DNA of 13,734 nucleotides from assembly GCA_964475135.1 (NCBI GenBank), contig CAYYWL010000036.1:1-13734 (forward strand), read 5' to 3'. The notes under the pieces are model-generated. The model was not told the DNA's origin. It saw only the letters and a program-made list of their open reading frames with translations, and ran no database searches. Source of the DNA: TMED14 sp964475135. Lineage in GTDB: Bacteria > Bacteroidota > Bacteroidia > Flavobacteriales > Schleiferiaceae. The translations under genes were made by a program, and so were the position numbers. Below are positions 1 to 7,045 of the stretch, in pieces. The stretch's first letter is position 1. The number at the start of each line of letters is the position of its first letter.

Positions 1-1511
1 GCGCGGTCCTCTTCGATGATTCCGAGGTCAAATCCTTGCTGGCCGAGGTTGGCGTCGTTCAAACCTTCAAGTGAGAACAGGGCAGGGCCGATGAGGGCTA
101 CGAGCAGTGCGATTCCGCCAGAAATTCCGGCAGCCATCAACAGCTTGCGCTGTTTTTCGTCGTCGCTCATGCCGCCTGAAATCCACTGCTGAAGGCCCAC
201 AAAACCGAGGTAGGGCACCGTCAAAAAGGCCACAACCAACGCCATGGACGGTACGCGGAACTTGTTGTAGAGCGGTAAGGTATCAAACAGCAGGCGGTTG
301 ATCGATTCGAAGTTTTTACCCCAGGCCAGCACGAGGCTTACGAGCAGGGCGCCGAGCACCCAGTTGCGGGTGGTTCCGCGCACGGTCAAGAGGCCAAGCA
401 CAAACAGAAATACCGCCACGGCGCCCAAGTAGTAGGCTCCGTTCACGAGGCTTTGGTCGCCCCAATAGAGAAAGGATCCGCTGTACTGGTTGACCGTTTC
501 GCGAAGGCGTTCGCCGCCCAAGCCTTGCTGCTGAAAGATGCGCGAAAGGGTTTCGTAGGTTTTGGTGTCGCTGTAGTCCTGCTTGGCTCCGCCGCCCATG
601 AGGTTGGGGATGAACAGGTTGAGCGATTCGGTCACGCCATAGGACCACGACATGGCGTAGTCAAAGTCCAAACCCTCAGCCTTGGCCGCAGGGGCCGCGG
701 TACTGTCTGCGATCGGAGTGAGGTCCGAATGGCCGCCCCGCATGGTGGCCTTGGTGTAGGCGTAGGTCGACCATAGGTTGCCGATGTTGGGGCCGATTCC
801 GACCACCGCCGCGCCGAGCAGCAGCAGCGAACGAAGTACCCACTGCTTGAGCGCGCCTTCGCGCACCGCCGCCACTAAGTAGGCTACCGAAACCGCCAGC
901 ACCGGAATCGCAGTGTAGTAGGTGATCTGAAAGTGGTTGGATTGGATGCTCAGCCCCGTGGCCAATGCCGCCACAAAGAATCCAAGCGCAGTGCGGCCGC
1001 GGTAGGTGAGCAGCACGCCGAGCACCAGCGGAGCCATATAGGCCGCCGTACGAATCTTGGCGTTGTGCCCAGCCGCCAGCGAAATGATAAAGAAGGCACT
1101 GAATCCGAAGGCCACGGCACCGGCCACGCTCAGCCACGGGTCGACTTTTTCGCCGCGAAGCAAAAAGAAGAATCCGAGCATGAGCAGGGCGACGATGTAC
1201 ACACCAGACTCGTGCACGAGAGCTTTTTGGAGGCCAACTTCAATGTAGCGAAGGACATTGTTCGGGTAGAATGTCGACATCTGAAAGGTGGGCATACCAC
1301 TAAACATGGCGTTGGTCCACAGCGGCTCTTCGCCTTTTTCGGCCCGGTAGTCTACGATTTCTTTGCCCTTGGCAATTCCCAACTTGATGTCGTCTTGCGG
1401 AATTTGCTTGCCCTGAAAGACTACAGGGGCAAAGTAGATGAGGTTGACCGCAATAAGTGCGAGGACGGGATAGAGCCACGAGCGGCTGGCAGTTCGAAGA
1501 ACGTCATTCAT
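1..1511 (-). CDS. YfhO-family polytopic membrane protein, N-terminal 503 residues, truncated by window edge
   Basis: An open frame starts at the ATG on the complement of 1509-1511 and runs without a stop to the window start, so the C-terminus is missing. Bacteroidota members are usually around 800 residues or more. The protein begins with a membrane segment (about residues 12-32), then an extracytoplasmic loop with PLWTNAMFSGMPTF (63-76), several further hydrophobic segments, and GHNAKIRTAAYMAP (148-161). These two blocks are what I recognise as typical of Bacteroidota YfhO-like proteins. In Bacillus, YfhO is a GT-C-like protein that glycosylates lipoteichoic acid using a lipid-linked sugar. 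Bacteroidota lack that polymer, so the substrate here is unknown. The gene diverges from a flippase/glycosyltransferase/methyltransferase unit, which fits envelope glycan work by inference. The start is supported by the hydrophobic N-terminus and by a near-consensus promoter box just upstream. Confidence 0.85.
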   Translation of the reverse strand, partial: MNDVLRTASRSWLYPVLALIAVNLIYFAPVVFQGKQIPQDDIKLGIAKGKEIVDYRAEKGEEPLWTNAMFSGMPTFQMSTFYPNNVLRYIEVGLQKALVHESGVYIVALLMLGFFFLLRGEKVDPWLSVAGAVAFGFSAFFIISLAAGHNAKIRTAAYMAPLVLGVLLTYRGRTALGFFVAALATGLSIQSNHFQITYYTAIPVLAVSVAYLVAAVREGALKQWVLRSLLLLGAAVVGIGPNIGNLWSTYAYTKATMRGGHSDLTPIADSTAAPAAKAEGLDFDYAMSWSYGVTESLNLFIPNLMGGGAKQDYSDTKTYETLSRIFQQQGLGGERLRETVNQYSGSFLYWGDQSLVNGAYYLGAVAVFLFVLGLLTVRGTTRNWVLGALLVSLVLAWGKNFESINRLLFDTLPLYNKFRVPSMALVVAFLTVPYLGFVGLQQWISGGMSDDEKQRKLLMAAGISGGIALLVALIGPALFSLEGLNDANLGQQGFDLGIIEEDR

Positions 1512-1517
1512 AGTGCG

Positions 1518-1525
1518 CAAGTTTA
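1518..1525 (-). promoter_or_regulatory. Possible -7 box for the yfhO-like gene (TAAACTTG)
   Basis: Read on the minus strand, TAAACTTG matches the Bacteroidota -7 consensus TAnnTTTG at five of six fixed positions and sits 6 bases before the ATG. If it is used, the transcript would be leaderless or nearly so. No TTG was found at the expected -33 distance, so this is a weak call. Confidence 0.35.
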
Positions 1526-1582
1526 CGGCAAAATGGTGGACCACATTCGCAGTGCGACTCAGCTTCCGCGGATTAATTCCCC

Positions 1583-1590
1583 TAAGTTTG
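1583..1590 (+). promoter_or_regulatory. -7 promoter box for the flippase operon (TAAGTTTG)
   Basis: TAAGTTTG is a perfect match to the Bacteroidota TAnnTTTG element and ends 23 bases before the TTG start of the flippase gene, implying a very short 5' leader. No clear TTG is present at the usual -33 spacing. The 102-base divergent gap (1512-1613) contains this box, the weaker minus-strand box and nothing else I recognise. Confidence 0.6.
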
Positions 1591-1613
1591 CACTTGAACT
1601 AAGTTGGTGAACC

Positions 1614-3074
1614 TTGGGTGTTGTCGTCCGTCAAAGCAGTCTGGTAAGCATTTTTGGCCTCATTGGGGTCGGAGTCGCTGCATTGACGGCGTTTTGGCTG
1701 CTCCCATTGGCCTTTCCGGACCGGCCTGAGGACTACGGACTTCTGCGCTGGATTATTTCGGTGGCGACCATTTTGGGCCTCGTGCTGCATGCAGGGCTTC
1801 CACAGACGGTGATCACGTTTGTTCCGCGCTGGAATTCGGTACAGCGCGCCCAGTTTTTTACCTACGGATGGGTGGTGATCCTTGCCCTCACTGCGTTGGC
1901 GGCCGGAACCGTAGCGCTATGGCTTTGGCCTTGGTTCGATCGGTTCAACTTAGACACGGAACTGGGTTTGTCAACGACCCTAGCGGTGATATTAATGGCT
2001 GCTGCGTTTACGGTGCACGAGTGGTACCTCGGGTGGTTTACAGCGAATGGTCGAATCGCCTTACCCCAAATTGTGAAGGATTTTGGACGAAAGACCAGTT
2101 TTCTCATGGCAGTGGTGGTCTACCTCGTATGGAAACCCGAATTGCCTGTAGTTATTCTGGGATTGGCGCTGTGGTACGTGCTGCTTACCGCGGGTCTTAT
2201 TTTGGTCTACCACCGCTCAGTGCATGAGCCACTGGGGTCGCTTCATGCCCAACCTGAGGGTCAAAAGTATGCCCTTTGGTTGCTTTGGTCGTTGGCTACA
2301 CAAATGGTATTCGGGCAGTTGGATATTTTGCTTTTGGGCCGTTGGGTTGGTCTCGATGAAGTGGCGCGCTACAGTATCGCATTTCAAATTGGAATCGTGC
2401 TGGGTGTCCCCTCCAAGTCCATGAATCAGGCGATTCGCCCTTTTGTTGCGCAGTACTGGGCTGAGGGTAGGCGTGAGGAACTCCGCGCACTGATGCTGCG
2501 AAGCGCCCAAAGCCAATGGGGCGTGAGTATTCTTTTGTACATGCTCATTCTCGCGGTACTGCCCGCTGTGTATACGCTTTTACCCGCCGCGTACCAAGAC
2601 CGCGGACCCATGATTGCCGCGGTGGCTGGCGCAACCCAAATGATGTACATCGCCACGGGTGCCACAGGGATGGTCCTGCTCACCAGTGAAAAGTTTCGCC
2701 ATGACTGGTACGCCAACGTCATCATGATTGTGCTCTCGGTTGGCTTTGCCGCGTGGGCCGTGCCCCAGTGGGGCGCACTCGGAATGGCGTGGTCGCTCCT
2801 GGCCGCCGCAGTCATCTACAACAGCTTTAGAATGCTCCAGCTCTGGAGGTGGTTTCAAATCTCGGCTTTTGACCAATCGTTTTGGAGGTTCATTCCGTGG
2901 GTGGGCGCCGCGGCCATGCTACATTGGCTTCTGCCGGGTCTCGGCTGGGGCGTCTGGTCGGTTGCGGGACTAGAGATCGGTGCCCAATGTGCGTTGTTTG
3001 GAGTCGCCAATGCGCTACTGAATTTTGCTCCGGACCTTCGCGTCCCATCCCTCATCGCTCGGTTTGCTTCATGA
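1614..3074 (+). CDS. Polysaccharide flippase-like polytopic membrane protein (MATE/MOP superfamily, Wzx-like)
   Basis: This 486-residue protein is almost entirely hydrophobic segments separated by short basic loops, about 12-14 predicted membrane spans by eye. It resembles the oligosaccharide flippase/polysaccharide biosynthesis protein family, which moves lipid-linked glycans across the inner membrane. The TTG at 1614 is the only reasonable start: a stop lies in frame at 1608-1610, and the resulting N-terminus MGVVVRQSSLVSIFG matches the usual family opening. It is the first gene of a three-gene unit: its TGA (3072-3074) overlaps the ATG of the glycosyltransferase by 4 bases, which suggests translational coupling. 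The exported glycan cannot be identified. A related MOP transporter with another cargo is the alternative. Confidence 0.8.
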   Translation: MGVVVRQSSLVSIFGLIGVGVAALTAFWLLPLAFPDRPEDYGLLRWIISVATILGLVLHAGLPQTVITFVPRWNSVQRAQFFTYGWVVILALTALAAGTVALWLWPWFDRFNLDTELGLSTTLAVILMAAAFTVHEWYLGWFTANGRIALPQIVKDFGRKTSFLMAVVVYLVWKPELPVVILGLALWYVLLTAGLILVYHRSVHEPLGSLHAQPEGQKYALWLLWSLATQMVFGQLDILLLGRWVGLDEVARYSIAFQIGIVLGVPSKSMNQAIRPFVAQYWAEGRREELRALMLRSAQSQWGVSILLYMLILAVLPAVYTLLPAAYQDRGPMIAAVAGATQMMYIATGATGMVLLTSEKFRHDWYANVIMIVLSVGFAAWAVPQWGALGMAWSLLAAAVIYNSFRMLQLWRWFQISAFDQSFWRFIPWVGAAAMLHWLLPGLGWGVWSVAGLEIGAQCALFGVANALLNFAPDLRVPSLIARFAS

Positions 3075-3982
3075 ACTCGATTCCGCTCATCAGCGTCATT
3101 ATCACGACCTACCAATCTGAGCGCACGATTCTGCGGTTGGTGGACTCTATTCTGGGTCAAAAAGGGCGCGGAACCCTATTTGCACTTGAAATTCTGGCGT
3201 TCGACGACGGTTCAAGCGACCAGACGGTGGCGCTTCTCGCAGAGCGGGGCATCACTGCAGTAGTGAATACCACCAATTCCGGAGGGCCGAACTGGGGCCG
3301 GAATTGCGGCCTTCGACAGGCAGAAGGGGACTGGATTTCAATAGCCGACCACGACGACGAATGGGTCGTGGACCGCCTTGAAACACTCCTGCAGCATACC
3401 GATGGGGTGCCAATTGTGAGTTCAGGGTTCATTTTGCGCAACACGTCGTTGGGCCAAGATCAAGTTCGTTCGTGCACTCAAGGGGTACGGGATTTTGCCC
3501 CCAATGTGGCCTTTACCCAGCGCTTGCTGCGCCAAAAAAATGGTCAGAATATGTACATTGGTGGGCTGCTGCTCCGCTCAGATCGTGCGCACGTCCTTTT
3601 TGAAGAAGTCCACGGCCAGTTGGACTTTGACTGGCTTTTAAGGGTTACTGAGGGTTGTGCTACCCGTGAAGTGTGCCGTCCGCTGTTCATTCGTCACGTC
3701 GAGGGGAGCAACCTCTCGCTGAATCCGTCCTACCGCGCTCGCGATTTTGAATTTGCCATGCAGACACTCGAGGAATTGGCTGCGCGCTACCCTTCAGAAG
3801 TCAAGGTGTCTAGGGCCCGTTGGCACGGAAGCTATGGGCGGTACTGGTACACCGTCGGCGAATTTGCAAAAGCCCGCCACCACTTTCTGAGGTCAGACTG
3901 GTCGCTTGCGGTCATCTTCTATTTTGCGACCACCTTTGTCGGCGGAAACTGGATTCGCAAACGCGTTCAGATCTTCGGATAA
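3071..3982 (+). CDS. Family 2 glycosyltransferase (GT-A fold)
   Basis: This 303-residue protein starts at the ATG that overlaps the flippase stop (ATGA). The N-terminus PLISVIITTYQSE (5-17) is the classic first strand of GT2 enzymes. DDGSSD (45-50) is the nucleotide-binding acidic motif, and DHDDEW (93-98) lies at the DXD-type, metal-binding position. The N-terminal 200 or so residues form the catalytic domain. The C-terminal part has basic and aromatic helices and no obvious transmembrane span, so the protein is probably cytosolic or peripheral at the inner membrane. Expected role: transfer of a sugar from a nucleotide-sugar donor to a growing lipid-linked glycan. Donor and acceptor are not predictable here. 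The frame stays open upstream to 2882, but that would overlap the flippase by about 190 bases and spoil the GT2 N-terminus. Confidence 0.88.
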   Translation: MNSIPLISVIITTYQSERTILRLVDSILGQKGRGTLFALEILAFDDGSSDQTVALLAERGITAVVNTTNSGGPNWGRNCGLRQAEGDWISIADHDDEWVVDRLETLLQHTDGVPIVSSGFILRNTSLGQDQVRSCTQGVRDFAPNVAFTQRLLRQKNGQNMYIGGLLLRSDRAHVLFEEVHGQLDFDWLLRVTEGCATREVCRPLFIRHVEGSNLSLNPSYRARDFEFAMQTLEELAARYPSEVKVSRARWHGSYGRYWYTVGEFAKARHHFLRSDWSLAVIFYFATTFVGGNWIRKRVQIFG

Positions 3983-3997
3983 ACCCCATTGTGCATC

Positions 3998-4732
3998 ATG
4001 ATACAACGACTTAAAGACTGGTATACCGCAGCGAAGCAGGACCGCGCAGCACGAATGCGCAACGCAGAACTTGTGCGCAGCCTCGACCGCACAGAGGTTG
4101 CTCATTTCGAGGTGCATCCCGACGATCGTGCCACATGGTACGGCAACAGCTACGGCGGTTTTTATGCCGTTCCGCCCCAAAATCGCCGCGAGGCGGTGGT
4201 GTATTCGGTCGGAATTGGTCAAGATATCAGTTTTGACCGTGCCATTCACCGCGCATGGGGTTGCCGCGTACAAGGCTTTGATCCGACCCCAAAATCAAAG
4301 CGGTGGTTTGAGCGCCAGTCCGGGGTTGAGTTTATGGATTTTTATGCCATTGGACTCGGAACCTATACCGGCACGGCGACCTTTCACCTGCCGGAATCCG
4401 AGAAGGCGACGAGCGGAAGCCTTAATGCTTCGGTACAATCAACGCTCACCCGACCCATTGATGTTCAGCTCAGTACGCTCAAGGATCTCATGAAGCAATT
4501 GGGCCATACTCGCTTGGATGTTCTGAAAATTGACATCGAGGGCGCTGAGTACGAAGTTCTGCCTGCACTTCTGGCAGACGGAATCGAGATCGACCAAATT
4601 CTCATTGAGTTTCACGACCGCTGGGTTCAGGGAACTCCGTCCAAGGCGGTGCATGAAGCGCTTGCTGCAAAAGGATATGTGCTCGTAGCGCACTCTGCAC
4701 ACTACGAGGAGTTCACCTACCTCAAAGTCTAA
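3998..4732 (+). CDS. FkbM-family SAM-dependent methyltransferase
   Basis: This 244-residue protein shows a Rossmann methyltransferase core. The SAM-binding strand and loop is VYSVGIGQDISFD (68-80), followed by the acidic strand end GFDPTPKS (93-100), and LKIDIEGAE (176-184), the signature of FkbM-type enzymes. FkbM proteins O-methylate small molecules and, in polysaccharide loci, probably sugar hydroxyls. The gene sits 15 bases after the glycosyltransferase in the same orientation, so methylation of the glycan handled by its neighbours is a reasonable inference. I chose the ATG at 3998; an in-frame TTG at 3989 would add only three residues. The 3' end faces yihY convergently, 41 bases away, with no clear terminator hairpin in that gap. 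Confidence 0.85.
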   Translation: MIQRLKDWYTAAKQDRAARMRNAELVRSLDRTEVAHFEVHPDDRATWYGNSYGGFYAVPPQNRREAVVYSVGIGQDISFDRAIHRAWGCRVQGFDPTPKSKRWFERQSGVEFMDFYAIGLGTYTGTATFHLPESEKATSGSLNASVQSTLTRPIDVQLSTLKDLMKQLGHTRLDVLKIDIEGAEYEVLPALLADGIEIDQILIEFHDRWVQGTPSKAVHEALAAKGYVLVAHSAHYEEFTYLKV

Positions 4733-4773
4733 TTAGTCCGTGCAGCGCGGCCCGTTTGGTGACTGCGCTTAAC

Positions 4774-5664
4774 TTAATTGGTGACCTCGTCGCGGTTTTT
4801 TGCCCGAGCCATGGACGCGTTGAGTTCAAACCCTATGATGAGTCCGATGGCGTTCACATAAATCCAGAGCTGGATGATAATGAGGGTTCCGATCGAGCCA
4901 TAGAGCTGGTTGTAGCGGCTGAAATCAGTTACATAGATTCCGAAAAGGTACGAGGTCAGCCAGACGAGTACGGTGGCGAGCAAGGCTCCGGGCGAAATAA
5001 AGCGCCACGGGGCTGAGCGCATCGGGCCGTAGTAAAACAGCAGCGAGATAGCAAACAGCACGAGTCCAAGGAGCACCACCCAACGGGCTAAGGCGGTAAG
5101 CCAGAGTCCGCTTTCGCCGGGTATCAGCGTCGGAATCCACACTTCGCCGAGAGCCAGCACTGCGATTCCGCCAATGAGGAGCAGGGCCAATGCCAAGGTG
5201 AGCCAGAACGCGGCGAGGTACTGGGACCAGAATCCACGCACGTTCAGGTGGTGAATGGTTTGGCCGAAGTTGCCGATGAGGGCTAAGGTTCCGTTGGTGG
5301 CAAAAAACAGCGCAGCCGCCACCGTAATGCCGAGCAGGTCGCCGCGTTTGATGGTCAAAATGTCGGTAATCGTGGAGTAGGCGGCGTCAAAGCTGTTGGG
5401 CGGAAGCACGTCGCGCAGCAGCCGAAAGAGTTCGTGCTGGAACCCGTCAATCGGGATGAACGGAATGAGGGTAAAAACAAAGATTACCCCCGGAAATAGC
5501 GCCAAGAAGAAGCTAAAGCTGATGCTCGCGGCGCGGCTGGTGACGGCGCCTTCGTAGATGCCCTTCCAGAAAAATATGGCGACGTCGTAGAGGCTTAATC
5601 CGTCAAACAGCGGGAGCGTAATCGTTTGGGCGCTTCGACGCAGCAGGGCGAGCAAACGTTTCAC
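4774..5664 (-). CDS. yihY: YihY/BrkB-family inner-membrane protein
   Basis: This 296-residue protein has about six hydrophobic segments. The N-terminal block LSLYDVAIFFWKGIYEG (23-39), followed by a serine/phenylalanine-rich first span ending in LALFPG (54-59), is characteristic of the Bacteroidota YihY/virulence factor BrkB group (once misnamed ribonuclease BN). The biochemical function of the family is not established. The C-terminus is short and charged. The start is a GTG (complement of 5662-5664) that overlaps the nadC stop by 4 bases, so the two genes are probably co-transcribed and translationally coupled. The frame remains open for another 140 codons upstream through nadC, but that stretch is arginine- and proline-rich antisense-like translation and is not coding. 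Confidence 0.88.
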   Translation of the reverse strand: MKRLLALLRRSAQTITLPLFDGLSLYDVAIFFWKGIYEGAVTSRAASISFSFFLALFPGVIFVFTLIPFIPIDGFQHELFRLLRDVLPPNSFDAAYSTITDILTIKRGDLLGITVAAALFFATNGTLALIGNFGQTIHHLNVRGFWSQYLAAFWLTLALALLLIGGIAVLALGEVWIPTLIPGESGLWLTALARWVVLLGLVLFAISLLFYYGPMRSAPWRFISPGALLATVLVWLTSYLFGIYVTDFSRYNQLYGSIGTLIIIQLWIYVNAIGLIIGFELNASMARAKNRDEVTN

Positions 5665-6542
5665 AGCAGGCGGGCTTTGAAGTTGAGGTCGACGGCGGGG
5701 GCAGAGTGGGTGAGGGCTCCGACCGAAATGAAGGTCACGCCGGTTTCGGCGTAGGCGCGCAGGGTTTCGCGGGTGATTCCGCCGCTGGCCTCGGTTTCTT
5801 TGCGGCCTGCAATGCGTTCGACAGCAGTGCGGCACAGATCCGGAGTGAAGTTGTCGAGCATGATGCGCGTGACGGATTCGAGGCCCAGGGCTTCTTCGAC
5901 GTCGGCCAAGTTTCGGCATTCGACTTCGATGGCGAGGTTGAGCCCTTGGTCGGCCAAGTAGCGCTCGGTGCGGTGGACGGCTTGGGTGATTCCGCCCGCG
6001 AGGTCGATGTGGTTGTCTTTGAGCATCACCATATCGTACAGCCCGATCCGGTGGTTGTGGCCTCCGCCGACGTGCACGGCCCATTTTTCGAGGGCGCGCC
6101 AGCCCGGAGTCGTTTTGCGCGTATCCAACAGCTTGCAGGGCAGGTCGGCAATGAGTGCGGAATAGCTATGGGTCATCGTCGCCACCCCACTCAGGCGCTG
6201 CACGTAATTGAGAAGCGTGCGCTCGGCGCGAAGCAGCGAGGGCAAGGGGCCTTCGACGTGAGCCACCGCAGTTCCCGATTCAAGGTGCTCGCCATCGCGG
6301 TGCGCCCAATCAATCCTCAGAAGCGGGTCGACCGCATACAGTACGTGTTCGGCTACTTCACACCCGGCAAATACGAGTGATTCTTTGGCGCGGAGCGTAG
6401 CAATTCCTTGACATTCAGGATCGAGGCTGGCCGCTGAAGAGTGGTCACCCGAATTAGGGCCACGGCCCAAATCTTCGTCAAGGCTGCGCTGAATGTGGGC
6501 AGCGAGCTCGGTTTCGGTCAGGTAATCGCGGATCGGCTTCAT
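5661..6542 (-). CDS. nadC: Nicotinate-nucleotide pyrophosphorylase (carboxylating), quinolinate phosphoribosyltransferase
   Basis: This 293-residue protein has the expected length for NadC, which converts quinolinate and PRPP to nicotinate mononucleotide, CO2 and pyrophosphate in de novo NAD synthesis in the cytosol. Visible signatures are DEDLGRG (22-28) with GDHSS (32-36), ERTLLN (107-112), DTRKTTPGWR (140-149), GGGHNHRIGLYD (159-170) and KDNH (175-178). Further on are the EVEC and MLDNF strands, EASGGI, and the closing ISVGALTHSAPAVD phosphate-binding region. All the substrate-contacting basic residues I would look for are present, so the enzyme should be active. It is first in a leftward pair with yihY and divergent from rlmH. 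A matching promoter box lies about 40 bases upstream. Confidence 0.96.
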   Translation of the reverse strand: MKPIRDYLTETELAAHIQRSLDEDLGRGPNSGDHSSAASLDPECQGIATLRAKESLVFAGCEVAEHVLYAVDPLLRIDWAHRDGEHLESGTAVAHVEGPLPSLLRAERTLLNYVQRLSGVATMTHSYSALIADLPCKLLDTRKTTPGWRALEKWAVHVGGGHNHRIGLYDMVMLKDNHIDLAGGITQAVHRTERYLADQGLNLAIEVECRNLADVEEALGLESVTRIMLDNFTPDLCRTAVERIAGRKETEASGGITRETLRAYAETGVTFISVGALTHSAPAVDLNFKARLL

Positions 6543-6583
6543 CTTTGCATCGTCCTAGCGCATCGAGTGCGCGGGACGGAACC

Positions 6584-6591
6584 CAAACTTA
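6584..6591 (-). promoter_or_regulatory. -7 promoter box for nadC-yihY (TAAGTTTG)
   Basis: On the minus strand the sequence reads TAAGTTTG, a perfect TAnnTTTG match, ending 41 bases before the nadC ATG. The box is only 8 bases from the rlmH start codon, so its -33 region would lie inside the rlmH coding sequence. No TTG was seen there at the usual spacing. Confidence 0.55.
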
Positions 6592-6599
6592 CGCCAGCC

Positions 6600-7028
6600 G
6601 TGGAGATCATTCTTTTAGTTGTGGGGCCTACCCAAGTGGACTACGCCAAGGCGGGATTGGCTGACTTTACGCAGCGCATTGGCCACTACGCCAAGTTTCG
6701 AACGGAATCGGTGCGCGACCGTGCCGCCCAGTACGCTTTTTTGAAGCCAGGTGATCTTTTGGTACTGCTCGACGAGCGCGGCAATCACCTCAAGTCCGTT
6801 GAATTAGCCCAGCGACTCCAAAAGTGGATGAATTCGGGTCCAAAACGAATCCTCTTTGCGGTCGGTGATGCCTACGGTTTTAGTTCGGAATTCCGCGCCC
6901 AAGCGCAGTACGAGCTGGCGCTGAGCAAGATGACGTTTCCGCACGACTTGGTGCGCGTGCTTTTTGCGGAACAACTCTACCGCGCCCTCACCATTTTGCG
7001 CAACGAGCCCTACCACCACGAGGGTTGA
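6600..7028 (+). CDS. rlmH: 23S rRNA (pseudouridine1915-N3)-methyltransferase RlmH (SPOUT family)
   Basis: The GTG at 6600 gives a 142-residue protein starting MEIILLVVGPT, matching the usual RlmH opening. Upstream in-frame starts exist but would extend across nadC and add non-homologous residues. RlmH methylates pseudouridine 1915 in helix 69 of 23S rRNA in assembled ribosomes. The core is visible: LLVLLDERG (53-61), the cofactor-loop region FAVGDAYGFS (86-95), FPHDLVRVLFAEQLYRA (113-129) and the C-terminal NEPYHHE (135-141). The length is slightly below the usual 155 or so. The oddity is Asp90, where most RlmH proteins have the second Gly of a Gly-Gly pair in the SAM-binding trefoil loop. 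Neighbours nadC and yihY are common companions in Flavobacteria. Confidence 0.93.
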   Translation: MEIILLVVGPTQVDYAKAGLADFTQRIGHYAKFRTESVRDRAAQYAFLKPGDLLVLLDERGNHLKSVELAQRLQKWMNSGPKRILFAVGDAYGFSSEFRAQAQYELALSKMTFPHDLVRVLFAEQLYRALTILRNEPYHHEG

Positions 7029-7033
7029 ATTCG

Positions 7034-7041
7034 TAGGTTTG
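7034..7041 (+). promoter_or_regulatory. -7 promoter box for holA (TAGGTTTG)
   Basis: TAGGTTTG is a perfect TAnnTTTG match in the 17-base gap between rlmH and holA, and only 4 bases separate it from the holA GTG. Because transcription begins a few bases after this element, the mRNA would start at or next to the start codon. No -33 TTG was found at normal spacing. Confidence 0.5.
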
Positions 7042-7045
7042 CCCC

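Noticed and set aside
933..1610. A 225-codon rightward open frame opposite the yfhO-like gene
   Set aside because: It is antisense to a clearly coding frame with family motifs. Its translation is polar and compositionally odd, with no recognisable domain.
2882..3070. N-terminal extension of the glycosyltransferase by 63 codons
   Set aside because: It overlaps the flippase C-terminus out of frame. The ATG at 3071 gives the usual GT2 first strand and an ATGA overlap.
4733..4773. Terminator between the convergent FkbM and yihY genes
   Set aside because: Only a 5-base inverted repeat (AGCGC/GCGCT) with a 16-base loop and no T-run is visible, which is not convincing.
5665..6084. N-terminal extension of the yihY frame by 140 codons
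   Set aside because: It runs across nadC in another frame and translates to Arg/Pro-rich sequence. The GTG at 5664 gives the normal family N-terminus.
6540..6547. CATCTTTG as a rightward promoter box for rlmH
   Set aside because: It misses the first conserved T and spans the nadC start codon, with no -33 TTG. The evidence is too weak to list as a feature.
6441..6599. N-terminal extension of rlmH by 53 codons
   Set aside because: It overlaps the start of nadC on the other strand and adds residues not found in RlmH. The GTG at 6600 matches the family start.
7009..7037. Inverted repeat CCTAC/GTAGG around the rlmH end
   Set aside because: The stem is only five bases with a loop of 19 and overlaps the holA promoter box. 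It is likely chance.
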